This document shows, piece by piece, positions 31,484 to 41,200 of a DNA stretch of 64,000 nucleotides; the stretch's first letter is position 1, and each line of letters starts with the position of its first letter. The DNA is taken from positions 1,054,001 through 1,118,000 of the forward strand of contig NZ_CP032698.1 of assembly GCF_003627815.1 (NCBI RefSeq), read 5' to 3'. The notes below the pieces were generated by a model, which saw only the letters and a program-made list of their open reading frames with translations, did not search any database and was not told the DNA's origin. This DNA comes from Streptomyces hundungensis. Lineage in GTDB: Bacteria; Actinomycetota; Actinomycetes; Streptomycetales; Streptomycetaceae. Both the position numbers and the translations under genes were made by a program.

Positions 31484-34081
31484 TCAGGGCAGGATCTCGA
31501 CGTACCCGTCCGATCCGTGCACCCGGATCCGCTGCCCGTCCACGATCCGCCGGGTGGCCCCTTCCACGCCCACGACGGCCGGCAGCCCGTACTCGCGGGC
31601 GATCACCGCGCCATGGGTCATCAGACCACCCACCTCCGTCACCAGTCCCGCGATCCCCACGAACAGCGGTGACCAGCTGGGGTCCGTGAAGGTGGTGACC
31701 AGGATGTCGCCCGCTTCGAGCTCGGCGTCCGCCATGTCGAGGATGACGCGGGCCCTGCCCTCGACGGTCCCGGCCGACACCGGCAGACCCGCCAGCGCAC
31801 CGGCCGGCACGTCGTCGCGCCGGTACGCCCCGTTCAGGGCCTCGCCGTCCGAGGTGAGCACGCGGGGCGGGGTGAGCGCGAGATACGACCGGTACGCGTC
31901 CTTGCGCCGCGCGATGAGCCCTTCGTCCACCTCGTGCGTGCGCACCACCTCGTGGAGTTCCTGGAACGTGAGGTAGAAGACGTCCTCCGCCGCCGACACC
32001 ACGCCGGCCCCCACGAGGCGCTCGGCCTCCGCCATCAGGGCCTGCTTGTAGACGAAGAAGCGGCTGATGATGCCGTACTTGGGGTACTCCCGGTAGCCGA
32101 TGAAGGTTCTGACCCGGTCGATCATCCGCTTGGTCTCGTCGGCCTTGCGTTCCCCGTCCGGCAGGGCCCGCAGCCGGGACAGTACGTCCTGTTCCTTCTC
32201 CCACGCCTTCTGACGCCCCTGCGCGAAACGCCGCTCAGCCGCCCCCGGTTCGAAGTTCCTGACGTTGTCGAGGAGGGCGGGCACGAGCGTGCGGGGGCTC
32301 TCGCGCCACCGGGGCCGCGTGATGTCGATCTCGCCGGCGCAGCGCATGCCGTACCGGTCGAGGTAGGCCTCGATGGCGTCGCGCGCCTCGGCGCCACCCG
32401 CGAACTTGGGCAGCTCGTCCAGGAAAAGGTCGTCCTCGACGCCCTGCAAGAACGCCACCACCTCGGGGTGCGGGCGGATCACGTCGGCGACGTCGAGCAG
32501 CGCGAGGCCCATCTCCGACGTGATGTTGTCGGGGGCGGACAGGGTCAGTGTGTCGGCCGCGTTCTTCTCGCCCAGCCACTCCAGCAGGTTGTCGTTGAGC
32601 CACCAGGTGGCCTCCATGCCCGCCATGATCACCTGAAGGCTGAGGGGGTCACCGAGCACGCGCTTGTGCTCCTGGAAGGCCTCCAGGAGGTAGTCCAGGA
32701 GGGCCGGTCCGGTCTTCGTCCGAATCTCCCGCTCAAGCACGGCGAGAGCTGCCCGGGTGCGTTCGATCGCCTGAGTGACGATGGCCGGATCGGTCTCGAT
32801 GGTGGCGGTCGGCAGGACGGCCGACGGGGTGCCCGGGGTCGCGTCCGGGATGGAGCGGATGAAGTCGTCACGGTCGAGGAGGGTCTCCAACGCGTCCCTC
32901 GTCAGCGGGTCCCCCCTGCCCACGATGTCCAGGAGACTCGTGCGGCTCGCGGGCGAGGCGAGGCGCCGCGTGGCGTCGACGAACAGCCTCCCGCCGGCCT
33001 CCTGCATCGGTGCCATGGCCGTCAACTGCCATACGGAAAGCCCCAGGGGCTTCATGGGATCGGTCATCATCTGCTGGTGCCCGACGGAGAGGTAGACGTG
33101 GTTCTCGTCGTCACCGGCCTCGGGGACGGGGAACAGCGTCGTGATGGGCCGGCTCTGGACGATCCGGAAGTCGTCGTCGACCAGGCACCACTCGATGTCC
33201 TGCGGGCGGCCGAAGTGCGCCTCGATCCGCCGCCCGAGCTCCACGAGTCGCAGCACCTGCGCATCGGTCAGGGCCGGCTCCTCCTGCCGCTGCGGGGCGA
33301 CCGCCACTTCCCGCGTTCCGCCGTCCGGGAGTGCCTCGACGGCCCGCTGCTTGGCGGCGATCGTCCGGGCCACCACCGCGCCGTCGCGCACCGCGAAGAC
33401 GTCCGGGTTGACCAGACCGGACACCAGCGCCTCGCCGAGACCGAACCCGGCGTCCACGGTCGCGACCTTCCGGTCGCCGGTGACGGGGTCGGCCGTGAAC
33501 AGGATCCCGGACGCCTGCGGGAAGACCATCCGCTGCACGACGACGGCCATGTGGACCGTGCGATGGTCGATGCCGTTGCGCAGCCGGTAGGTCACGGCCC
33601 GCTCGGTGAACGTCGACGCCCAGCACCGGCTGATGTGCCGGAGGACCTCCGGCGCCCCTACCACGTTCAGGTACGTGTCCTGCTGGCCGGCGAAGGAAGC
33701 CGTCGGCAGGTCCTCCGCCGTGGCGCTGGACCGTACGGCACAAGCGGTTCGTTCACCGAGCTCCGCCAGCGCGTGGGTGATCGTCCGTGTGATGTCCTGC
33801 GGGATCGCGATCCCTTCGACGGTCCGGCGGATCTCCGCGCTCAGCGCGCGGATCGCCTCCCGGTCGTCGGGGTCCACCTGGGACAACCGCTCCAGCTGAT
33901 CCACGATCGCCGGTTCCTCCGCCATGACCCGCCGGAAGGCGTCCGTCGTCACACAGAAGCCACCTGGTACCCGGACGCCCTCGATGTGGGAGAGCGCCCC
34001 CAGATGCGCCCCCTTGCCGCCGACCATCGCGATCCGCGTCTCGTCGACCTCTTCCAGGTCCCTCACATACTGCTCAGTCAC
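31484..34081 (-). CDS. rph: Rifampin phosphotransferase (rifamycin resistance)
   Basis: An 865-residue Rph. The N-terminal ATP-grasp/PPDK-type domain reads MVGGKGAHLGALSHIEGVRVPGGF..., CAVRSSATAEDLPTASFAGQQDTYLN and QDIEWCLVDDDFRIVQSRPITTLF. A middle rifamycin-binding region has VYLSVGHQQMMTDPMKPLG and YREYPKYG. The C-terminal swivelling domain has the phosphotransfer His823 in GGLMTHGAVIAREYG. Rph uses ATP to phosphorylate the ansa-bridge hydroxyl of rifamycins, giving AMP and phosphate. The gene is separated from PEP synthase by the middle region and by the rifamycin-associated element upstream. GTG 34081 has CGGAGGG six bases before it. The leader is about 200 nt. Confidence 0.95.
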   Translation of the reverse strand: MTEQYVRDLEEVDETRIAMVGGKGAHLGALSHIEGVRVPGGFCVTTDAFRRVMAEEPAIVDQLERLSQVDPDDREAIRALSAEIRRTVEGIAIPQDITRTITHALAELGERTACAVRSSATAEDLPTASFAGQQDTYLNVVGAPEVLRHISRCWASTFTERAVTYRLRNGIDHRTVHMAVVVQRMVFPQASGILFTADPVTGDRKVATVDAGFGLGEALVSGLVNPDVFAVRDGAVVARTIAAKQRAVEALPDGGTREVAVAPQRQEEPALTDAQVLRLVELGRRIEAHFGRPQDIEWCLVDDDFRIVQSRPITTLFPVPEAGDDENHVYLSVGHQQMMTDPMKPLGLSVWQLTAMAPMQEAGGRLFVDATRRLASPASRTSLLDIVGRGDPLTRDALETLLDRDDFIRSIPDATPGTPSAVLPTATIETDPAIVTQAIERTRAALAVLEREIRTKTGPALLDYLLEAFQEHKRVLGDPLSLQVIMAGMEATWWLNDNLLEWLGEKNAADTLTLSAPDNITSEMGLALLDVADVIRPHPEVVAFLQGVEDDLFLDELPKFAGGAEARDAIEAYLDRYGMRCAGEIDITRPRWRESPRTLVPALLDNVRNFEPGAAERRFAQGRQKAWEKEQDVLSRLRALPDGERKADETKRMIDRVRTFIGYREYPKYGIISRFFVYKQALMAEAERLVGAGVVSAAEDVFYLTFQELHEVVRTHEVDEGLIARRKDAYRSYLALTPPRVLTSDGEALNGAYRRDDVPAGALAGLPVSAGTVEGRARVILDMADAELEAGDILVTTFTDPSWSPLFVGIAGLVTEVGGLMTHGAVIAREYGLPAVVGVEGATRRIVDGQRIRVHGSDGYVEILP

Positions 34082-34200
34082 TGCGGTCCCTCCGAGGCAG
34101 CCGTGCTCCGTCGCCCTGCGGTGGCCGATGGAAACACCGGCGCCTTCCACTCTGTCGAACCTGTTGTCGCGCACGTCCTCATCCCCGGTTGTCCTTCTGC

Positions 34201-34230
34201 GGTGCGTCGCACCCCTCGTGCTGACGCACC
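34201..34230 (-). promoter_or_regulatory. Stem-loop in the rph leader
   Basis: GGTGCGTC (34201-34208) pairs with GACGCACC (34223-34230); inside, GCAC pairs with GTGC around CCCTC, giving a 12-bp stem with one bulged base. It lies 120 bp before the rph start in the transcribed leader, where an attenuator or stability element would be. Confidence 0.5.
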
Positions 34231-34286
34231 CCACGACCACGACCTCTCCCGGTGGTGGCCACGGCGGACGATTCTGCGCTGCGATG

Positions 34287-34306
34287 GGGGCCTTGCGGCA
34301 AGCCCC
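34287..34306 (-). promoter_or_regulatory. Rifamycin-associated element (RAE)
   Basis: On the rph strand the sequence is GGGGCTTGCCGCAAGGCCCC, one base from the published RAE consensus as I recall it (GGGGCTTGCGGCAAGGCCCC), which is found upstream of rifamycin-inactivating genes including rph in actinomycetes. It is the core of a longer stem (GATGGGGG/CCCCCATC, 34283-34311). It predicts rifamycin-inducible expression. Confidence 0.88.
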
Positions 34307-34325
34307 CCATCGCGCTATAAGTTGT

Positions 34326-34357
34326 AAAGGGCAAGGAGATGACTCTCCTTGCCCTTT
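34326..34357. repeat. Perfect 13-bp inverted repeat upstream of the RAE
   Basis: AAAGGGCAAGGAG (34326-34338) and CTCCTTGCCCTTT (34345-34357) around ATGACT. It abuts the TATAGC hexamer and RAE on the rph strand. It looks like a terminator but no gene ends here, so it is either an operator of the rph promoter or a boundary element. Confidence 0.6.
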
Positions 34358-34855
34358 GTCGTGGGCCGCCGCCCTGCCCGCCGACGACATGGCCGGCCCC
34401 CTCATGAAGGGGTGGCGCCCCCACCCGCTCTTGACCCTGAGCCCGAGGCGCAGCCGTGAGCGGCCCGGGTCAGGGCGGCGACGCTGCTGCGGAGTTTCGA
34501 AGGCGAAACGCATCGCTCGTGCCCCTGCGGAATCTCAGGGACCGTCGTCCTTGTGATGCCGGACATGGTGGCGCGTAAAGCCGTCGCCCGTAGGAAAGTT
34601 CGCCAATTAGAGGGATTCTGCGAGAGACGCCTCGGACCCTACTCTGGTTATGGAGAACCTTCCCACGACCACGGCCCGAACCTGCTTCCCTGATGCAGGC
34701 GTCCTGACGATCCTCTACGCCCGTCGGCACGAGTGAGAACACCGTTACGGCCACGGGCACTTCGGCACCGGGCGGCTGCGGCGCCCACTAGTTTGCCGCC
34801 AACCGCCCGACTCGCGTGGCCCGATTCATCCGGCCACCTACAAATGAGGAATGCA

Positions 34856-35923
34856 ATGCCGCATATTTCCCGAGAGCGGATCATCGGTCTTCCCCGTACC
34901 GAGATGGCCGGTATCGACGCCGGTGGCACCAAGACACACATGCGCTTCCTGGATCCGGTCACCGGAGAGATCAGGCACGTTCAGGCTCGATCAGCCGACT
35001 ACGACTCGCTTGAGCACCTCTTCTACGGTTGCTTCGACATGGCCGGCTGTCTGCCGCGGTCCCTGGTCGCGGGCGTGGCCGGCCGGCCCGGGCGCGACGG
35101 CGACGTCAGGATCACCAACCACCCGCAGTGGCCCACCTTCCGGCGGCGAGCCTTCGCCACGGACCTGGAGATGTCACTCGTCACCATCAACGACATGGTC
35201 GCCACGACGGCCGGAGTCGCCGACCTCGACGAGTCCGACTGGGTGGCGCTGACCCCGGACGTGGCACCCCACCCGGGCCCCGCCCTGCTCGCCGTGTCGG
35301 TCGGAACCGGCGTCGGCAGCGCCTCGGTGGACCGCGAGGGGCAGGCCCACCCGGCGGAATCCGGCCATATCGCCTGGCAGCCTGTGACGGTCCTCGAGGA
35401 GGAGTACCTCCGGTCCTTGCAGCGGCTCCGCCCGGGCATTCCGATCTCGGTCGAGCTGTCCATCGGCGGCCTGCGCGGGATCGACCACATGTATGACTTC
35501 ATGACCACGCGGAAGAAGCCGGGCCCCTACATCCAGGAGCACGTCGACCGCTTCCGCCGCGAGCACCGCGGCATCGGCCCGGTGATCACCGCGGCGGCCG
35601 TCGGCGGCGACGCCTGCTGCCGCGAGATCATGCGGCTTTTCGGCGCCATCCTGGGGCAGTTCCTCCGCAGCAACGTGCTGATGTGCATGAGCGAGGGCGG
35701 CTCCGTGTGGCTCACCAGTGGGGTGTTGCAGGCCCCGGGCGTGTGCGACCTCCTGATCTCGGACACGGCGTTCCTGGAGCGCTTCATCGCGACCGGCGCG
35801 GAGCACGCCGAGCTCATGCAGGAGATCCCCCTCTTCGCCGTGACGGACCGTCAGGTCGCGGTGCGCGGGGCGTTCGCACTCACCCGTCAGGCCGCCGAAC
35901 AGGAGCCCGCCGTACTCCACTAA
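34856..35923 (+). CDS. Glucokinase-family sugar kinase
   Basis: A 355-residue kinase of the bacterial Glk fold. The phosphate-1 ATP motif is AGIDAGGTKTHMRFLD near the N-terminus; GVAGRPGRDGDVRITNHPQWPTF and TINDMVATTAG (with the catalytic Asp in the ND pair) match the sugar-binding region; LLAVSVGTGVGSASV is the second phosphate motif, followed by AESGHIAWQP. It phosphorylates glucose or a glucose-like sugar or cyclitol. A TGAGGA site five bases before ATG 34856 sets the start; earlier in-frame starts lack one. It heads a set with an SIS isomerase and a GT20 enzyme, suggesting synthesis of a disaccharide-like product rather than central metabolism. Confidence 0.85.
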   Translation: MPHISRERIIGLPRTEMAGIDAGGTKTHMRFLDPVTGEIRHVQARSADYDSLEHLFYGCFDMAGCLPRSLVAGVAGRPGRDGDVRITNHPQWPTFRRRAFATDLEMSLVTINDMVATTAGVADLDESDWVALTPDVAPHPGPALLAVSVGTGVGSASVDREGQAHPAESGHIAWQPVTVLEEEYLRSLQRLRPGIPISVELSIGGLRGIDHMYDFMTTRKKPGPYIQEHVDRFRREHRGIGPVITAAAVGGDACCREIMRLFGAILGQFLRSNVLMCMSEGGSVWLTSGVLQAPGVCDLLISDTAFLERFIATGAEHAELMQEIPLFAVTDRQVAVRGAFALTRQAAEQEPAVLH

Positions 35924-36186
35924 AGCCGCCAACACCCCTGCGGATGCGTGACCGCTGGGCTAACATCCTTGGCACGCAAGGCAAGTTCGCACGTCATCGT
36001 CGTCGCGCGCTAGGAGCTCACCGCCGATGTCTTGGGTAATCCGACGCCAGAGCGCAACCCGCGACCGCCGTTTCCGAACAGGGACTGCCGAACGTGTCGG
36101 ATGACCCGACAGTTCTCCGACGCGGTCAGGCACGCACCACACCAGCACCATCCGGCCACCACCCACCCAGCCGTCACGGTCGTTCC

Positions 36187-36804
36187 GTGGCGCACACCTA
36201 CGAGCTCTTCCTGCGGGACGCCAGCACCGGCTTCGGGGCGGTCGACCCCGGTGCGGTGAGTCAGGCCGTGTCACTCCTCAACACGGCCCGGCGCCGCAGG
36301 GCGCGGGTCTACGTCATGGGCAACGGCGGAAGCGCAGCGACCGCCAGCCACATGGCCTGTGACCTGGCCAAGGGAATCGGGCGCACCAGACACGAGCGGT
36401 TGCGCGCGATGGCACTCGCCGACAACACGGCGACGCTCACCGCCTGGATGAACGACAACGGCGACACCCAGGGGTTCTCCCGCCAGTTGGACACCCTGCT
36501 CGACCCGGAGGACGTCGTCATCGCCGTCAGCGTCAGCGGCAACTCGCCGAACGTCCTGGCGGGCCTGGAGACGGCGCGGGAACTGGGCGCCGCCACCATC
36601 GGACTGCTCGGCTCCGACGGCGGGCGCGCCCTGCACCGGGTCGATGTGGCGCTGCACGTGCCCAGTTGGGACTACGGGGTGGTCGAAACGGTCCACCTCG
36701 GACTGGTGCACGCCCTGGCCAACGCGTTACGGGGCCATGCGTTGACCGCGCCACGGGCGGTCACCGCGGAAGCGGTCGACCTCGCCATCGGCCCCCCGCC
36801 GTGA
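36187..36804 (+). CDS. SIS-domain sugar-phosphate isomerase (GmhA-like, TTA codon)
   Basis: A 205-residue SIS protein resembling sedoheptulose-7-phosphate isomerase GmhA: VYVMGNGGSAATASHMACDLAKG, ALADNTATLTAWMNDNGD, VVIAVSVSGNSPNVLAGLETARELGA and a C-terminal VETVHLGLVHALANALRG. The family isomerises ketose to aldose phosphates. Codon 181 is TTA (36727-36729). The start is uncertain: GTG 36187 gives the family length, GTG 36094 would add 31 Pro/Arg-rich residues. Its stop overlaps the GT20 start (GTGA), so the two are coupled. About 260 bp separate it from the kinase, leaving room for its own promoter. Confidence 0.82.
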   Translation: MAHTYELFLRDASTGFGAVDPGAVSQAVSLLNTARRRRARVYVMGNGGSAATASHMACDLAKGIGRTRHERLRAMALADNTATLTAWMNDNGDTQGFSRQLDTLLDPEDVVIAVSVSGNSPNVLAGLETARELGAATIGLLGSDGGRALHRVDVALHVPSWDYGVVETVHLGLVHALANALRGHALTAPRAVTAEAVDLAIGPPP

Positions 36805-38291
36805 CGGACACCCTCGCGATCGCGTCCGACCGCGGCCCCGTAGCCCTCTCCGGCGCGGGGCCGCACCTACGGATGGAGCGCCGCCCCGGCAGCGTCACCG
36901 CCCTCCTGGACACGGCCGCCCGAGGAATGGCCCGGCGCACGCTGTGGGTCGCGCCCTCCGACGCGGAAGCCGAACGGAGTGGCCTGGACGCCACGGACCG
37001 GGCACGCCTGACCCGGCACCTGGGCTACGACTACACCCCCGCGCCCGTCAGCGAGCACCACTACCGCGAGTACTACGACGACGTGGGTGTGCGCATGCTC
37101 TGGCTGGCGCTGCACGGCCTGTGGGCGGACGTCGCCGACACGGGCGCCCCCGCACCGGATCCGGCCACCTTCACGCGCTCCTACCAACAGGTGAACCGGG
37201 CCGTCGCGGAGCACATCGTGCGGCGGACGGGGACCGGGACTCCGGTCCTGGTGCAGGACTACCAACTGGCCACCACCCCCTGGTTCATCCGCGCCCTGAG
37301 ACCGCGGCAACCCATCGGACTCTTCCTGCACACCCCGTTCAGCACCCCCGAGGAACTCGCCAAACTCCCACCGTCCGTCTCCGGCGCCCTCCTCGACGGC
37401 ATCCTCGCCGCCGACCTGGTCGGCTTCCAGTCCCCTCGCTGGGCCGCCAACTTCCTTGACTGCTGCGAGAGTTGGGGCCACCGGGTCCACCGAGCCGCGC
37501 CGGGCAACCACCCGGTCGGCGCCGTGGAAAGCGCGTGCCCCGCGCGGTCCCCCGGCAGCGCGCACACCACCCGTACCACCACCGTCAGTTGTCACCCCGT
37601 GCCCGCGGACTCGGCGCTGCTCACGGCGAACGCCCAGAGCCCCGCGGTCGGGGTCTGGGAGCGGGAGCTCGCGCTGGATCCGGCTGTTCAGCACATCGTC
37701 AAGGTCGACCGGATCGACCCGTCCAAGAACGTACTGCGGGGCCTGGAGGCGTACGGGGTCGTCCTGGAGCGTTCGCCCGAGTTGCGCGGCCGGGTCACCC
37801 TGACCGCCTGTCTGACCCCGTCCCGGGAACGCATCCCGGAGTATCGCGCCCACGCCGACCGCATCCGGCAGCTGGCGCAGCAGCTGAACCACCGGTTTCC
37901 GGGGTGTCTCGACATACAGCTGGGACATGATGTGTCGCGGTGTCTCGCGGCCCTCAAGTCCTATGACGTACTCCTGGTGAATCCGGTACGCGACGGCATG
38001 AACCTGGTGTCCCAGGAGGGGCCGCTGCTCAACACGCGCCACGGAGCGCTGGTGCTCTCCCGTGGCGCGGGAAGCAGCGATCTGCTGGGCGGCCACGCCG
38101 AGTTGCTGCACGATCCACGGGACGTGGAGGCGACCGCGAGAGCCTTGCGCAACGCCCTCGCCCTCCCCTTCGACGAACGCGAACGACGGGCCGTGCGGTT
38201 GCGGGCGGCCGTGGCCGGCGGCGACCCGGTGCGTTGGCTCGCGGGGCAGGTCGACGCGTTGGAGGGGCTGGTCCGGGAGGGGGTGGTCTAG
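36801..38291 (+). CDS. GT20 trehalose-6-phosphate-synthase-like glycosyltransferase
   Basis: A 496-residue GT-B protein of family GT20. Recognisable blocks are LVQDYQLATTPWFIRALRP, LFLHTPFSTPEELAKLP, KVDRIDPSKNVLRGLEAY (the Arg/Lys that bind the donor diphosphate) and LVNPVRDGMNLVSQEGPLLN. Compared with OtsA, the acceptor-side HDYHL motif is QDYQL and the DYSKG segment is DPSKN, the latter closer to pseudo-glycosyltransferases of the VldE/ValL kind. The protein may therefore join an unusual acceptor. It is coupled to the SIS gene. Its TAG overlaps the stop of the caspase/WD40 gene on the other strand in a CTAG. Confidence 0.83.
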   Translation: MTDTLAIASDRGPVALSGAGPHLRMERRPGSVTALLDTAARGMARRTLWVAPSDAEAERSGLDATDRARLTRHLGYDYTPAPVSEHHYREYYDDVGVRMLWLALHGLWADVADTGAPAPDPATFTRSYQQVNRAVAEHIVRRTGTGTPVLVQDYQLATTPWFIRALRPRQPIGLFLHTPFSTPEELAKLPPSVSGALLDGILAADLVGFQSPRWAANFLDCCESWGHRVHRAAPGNHPVGAVESACPARSPGSAHTTRTTTVSCHPVPADSALLTANAQSPAVGVWERELALDPAVQHIVKVDRIDPSKNVLRGLEAYGVVLERSPELRGRVTLTACLTPSRERIPEYRAHADRIRQLAQQLNHRFPGCLDIQLGHDVSRCLAALKSYDVLLVNPVRDGMNLVSQEGPLLNTRHGALVLSRGAGSSDLLGGHAELLHDPRDVEATARALRNALALPFDERERRAVRLRAAVAGGDPVRWLAGQVDALEGLVREGVV

Positions 38292-41200
38292 CCGATCGTG
38301 CCGGGCGACGGTTCGCCGTAGTGGTCGAACACGCACACCTCCCGCCCCGTGCCCACCACCAGCCGGTTGTCGGGCGCGGCGGCCAGGGACCAGCCCGGCG
38401 CGGGAAGGACGAAACCCGCCTGGCGCTCTCGGGTGTGCAGATCCCAGAACCGTACGATCCGGTCGTCCCCGGCCGTCACCACCACCGTGCGGTTACGCAG
38501 CCGCATACAGGCGATGGCGTTGGTGCCGGCCCCCGCGTCGCTGAGGCGCAGACACCTCCTGCGGTCCTTCAGGTCCCAGACGAACACACCCCCGTCGTCG
38601 TCGACACTGACCACGACCGGGCGCCCGTCGAGCGTGGCGCAGTCCAGGGCCCGAACCCAGCCGGTGTGGCCGGTGAACACCGCGGAGACCCGGCCGGTCT
38701 CCAGGTCCCACAGCCGGATCGAGCCGTCGAACGCCCCGGTCAGGGCGACCGGGCGGCCGTCCAGTGAGGTGCACGCCACCGTGTTGATGCCGCCGGTGTG
38801 GCCGGACAGCACGGCCCGCTCGGCATGGCTCTGGAGGTCCCACACCCGCAGGGTGCAGTCGTCGCTGCCGCTGACGGCCACGGGCCTGCCCCTGATCTGC
38901 GTACAGGCCACCGAGCTGACCCAGTCGGTGTGTCCGGTGAGCACCGCGCGCCGGCGCTGGCTCTTGAGGTCCCACACGCGGACGGTGCCGTCGCTGGCGC
39001 CGCTGATGACCACGGGCGTCCCGCCCAGTTCGGTACAGGCCACCGCGCGGACGAATCCGGTGTGGCCCTCGATGATCCCGCGTTGCCGTCCGGATTCGAT
39101 GTCCCAGGCGCGCACAGTGCGGTCGTCACCGCCGCTCACGGCGAGGGGACAGCCGTCCACGCTCATGGCGCCGACCGCGTTGACTCCACCCGCGTGCCCC
39201 ACCACGTCCCTGGACCTGGCCTCGACGCTGGGATCCCACACACACATGGTGCCGTCGCTCGCGCCCGTGACGACCGCGGTGCGTCCCTCGATCTCCACGC
39301 CCGCGACGGCCCGCACCCAGTGGGTGTGGCCGATCAGCACGCTCAGTTCGACCTCGCGCTCCAGGTCCCAGATGTGCGCGTGGCCGCTGTCGGTGCCGCA
39401 CACCACGACGCTCCGACCGTCGAGCGTCATGCACGCCACCGCCCGTACCCAGCCCATGTCGCCGGAGAACAGGCACCTCTGCTCGTGGTCCCGCACGTCC
39501 CAGATGCGGACGGTACGGTCGTCTCCCCCGCTGATCAGCACGGGCGATCCGGCCAGCTCGGCGAAGGCCACCGTGTTCACCTCGCCGGAATGGCCCTTCA
39601 AAACGGCCCGTTCCCGCCAACGGCCACCTCCCCACCCGGCCTCCTCGGGTGCGGTCGCGGACGGCTCCCACAGGCGTACCCGGCCGTCGCTTCCCCCGCT
39701 GGCGATGATCGGCATGCCGTCGATCGCTCCGCAGGCCAGCGCCCGCACGGCCCCGGTGTGGCCGATCAGGCGCTGCTCCTCCCGTCCGCCGGCGAAGTCC
39801 CAGAGCCGGATGGTGCGGTCGTCTCCGCCGCTCACGAGCAGCAGACGGCCCGCGTCGACGAGCCCGATCGCCACACCCACCCGTCCCACATGGCCGCTGA
39901 ACACCGCGCGTTCGCTCTCGTCCCGTAAGTTCCACACCCGGGCCGTGCCGTCGCTGCTCGCGCTGATGCCGAGAGGCTCGCCCTCGAACCGCAGATAGCT
40001 CACGGAGTTCACTTCGGCCATGTGGCCGCGCAGCATCCCGTGGAGGTTGCCGTTGCTCAGGTCCCACAGGCGCAACATCCCGTCGGTGTCCGCGGTGACG
40101 GCGAAGGGCTGCTGGTCGAGCTCGAAGCAGTCGGCGCTCTTGACTCCGTGGGAGTGGTCGACGAACGACATCTGGAGAGCGGGGTTGACCTGGGAGCCGG
40201 TGGCCCACCGCACCCGCCAGGGCAGGTTCGCGCTCAACTCCTTTGCCAGGCACTTGACTTGATGGCTCGCCGCGTCGAACGCCAGGATCTGCCGGCGGGT
40301 CAGGGGGTCGGACTGGCGGTGCAGGGTGAGCGAGGAGCGGTAGATCGAGCGCACCTTGCGCGCCTGCTCGCTGCCGGCCCAGCGCAGTGCGGGGGCCAGG
40401 ACGCCCGGGTCGGCGTGCACCAGGAACTCCGCGTCGGCGAGCAGTTCGTCGAGGCTGCCGGCGATCGCGGCGTGACTGGCGAGGTGGCTGCGTATGTAGA
40501 GGTGGGCGTCGCCCCAGGAGCGGCGCCCGGCCGAGATGGGCACCTGTTCCAGCAGGGTGGTGGTGATCCGGCGGTGGGCCTCCTTGTCCCGGCGCGCATC
40601 CCGCAGGAACTCCGCGAGCGTCTCGTGGTAGAGCCGGAACACCGACCGGTCGCCCACTCGTACCTCGACGATGTACGCCCCGGCGTTCCCGAGGAGCCAG
40701 TTGATGTCCTCGTCGGAGCAGCGCACCCCGGCCAGGATCGAGGCGAGCGGCGCCCACAGGTTGTCCCAGGGAAGTCCCTGGCCCTCGGCGTAGGCGAGCG
40801 GGGTGAGCAGCCTGCGCACCCGCCATTCGTTGGCTCCGAAGCGGGACAGATAGGCGGCGAAGACGTCCTTGACCTCGTTGGGCAGCCGGCGGTGCCAGCC
40901 GTCCTCGGTGGGGTCCACCTTCACCTGACGGTTGATCAGCGAGCGTGCCGTCATGTTGGCGACGAGGAAGGACTGCCCGGCCCGGACCGCGACCCCGTCG
41001 GCCACCGCGGCGGCGAGCGAGGCATGGCCCCGGTAGGGAGAGAGGCTGTCGGGATCGTCCTCGGCGAGCAGCAGGGCCGCCACGTAGTCGGCCACGTCCT
41101 TGTGGCCCGCGTAGGCCGGCCGGTCCAGGTCGATGAGGTCGACCGCGGTGCCCAGCGCGTCGATCGGGTCCCGCCGGGTGCCGACGATGAGCCGCACCTG

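Larger units (their letters stand above)
34082..34855. other. 774-bp divergent intergenic region, rph to glucokinase-like gene
   Basis: No convincing gene on either strand. It holds the rph leader with a stem-loop (34201-34230), the rifamycin-associated element (34287-34306), a TATAGC -10-like hexamer on the rph strand (about 34314-34319), a long perfect inverted repeat (34326-34357) and weaker stems near 34409-34426 and 34436-34478. The part from 34560 to 34850 is less GC-rich and should contain the promoter of the glucokinase-like gene. Confidence 0.7.

Noticed and set aside
31484..34081. Phosphoenolpyruvate synthase
   Set aside because: The ATP-grasp and swivelling His domains are shared with PEP synthase, but the middle region (YLSVGHQQMMTDPMKPLG, YREYPKYG) and the upstream RAE fit rifampin phosphotransferase.
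34470..34760. Small minus-strand gene in the rph/glucokinase gap
   Set aside because: No ribosome binding site, Arg/Pro-rich translation and no domain.
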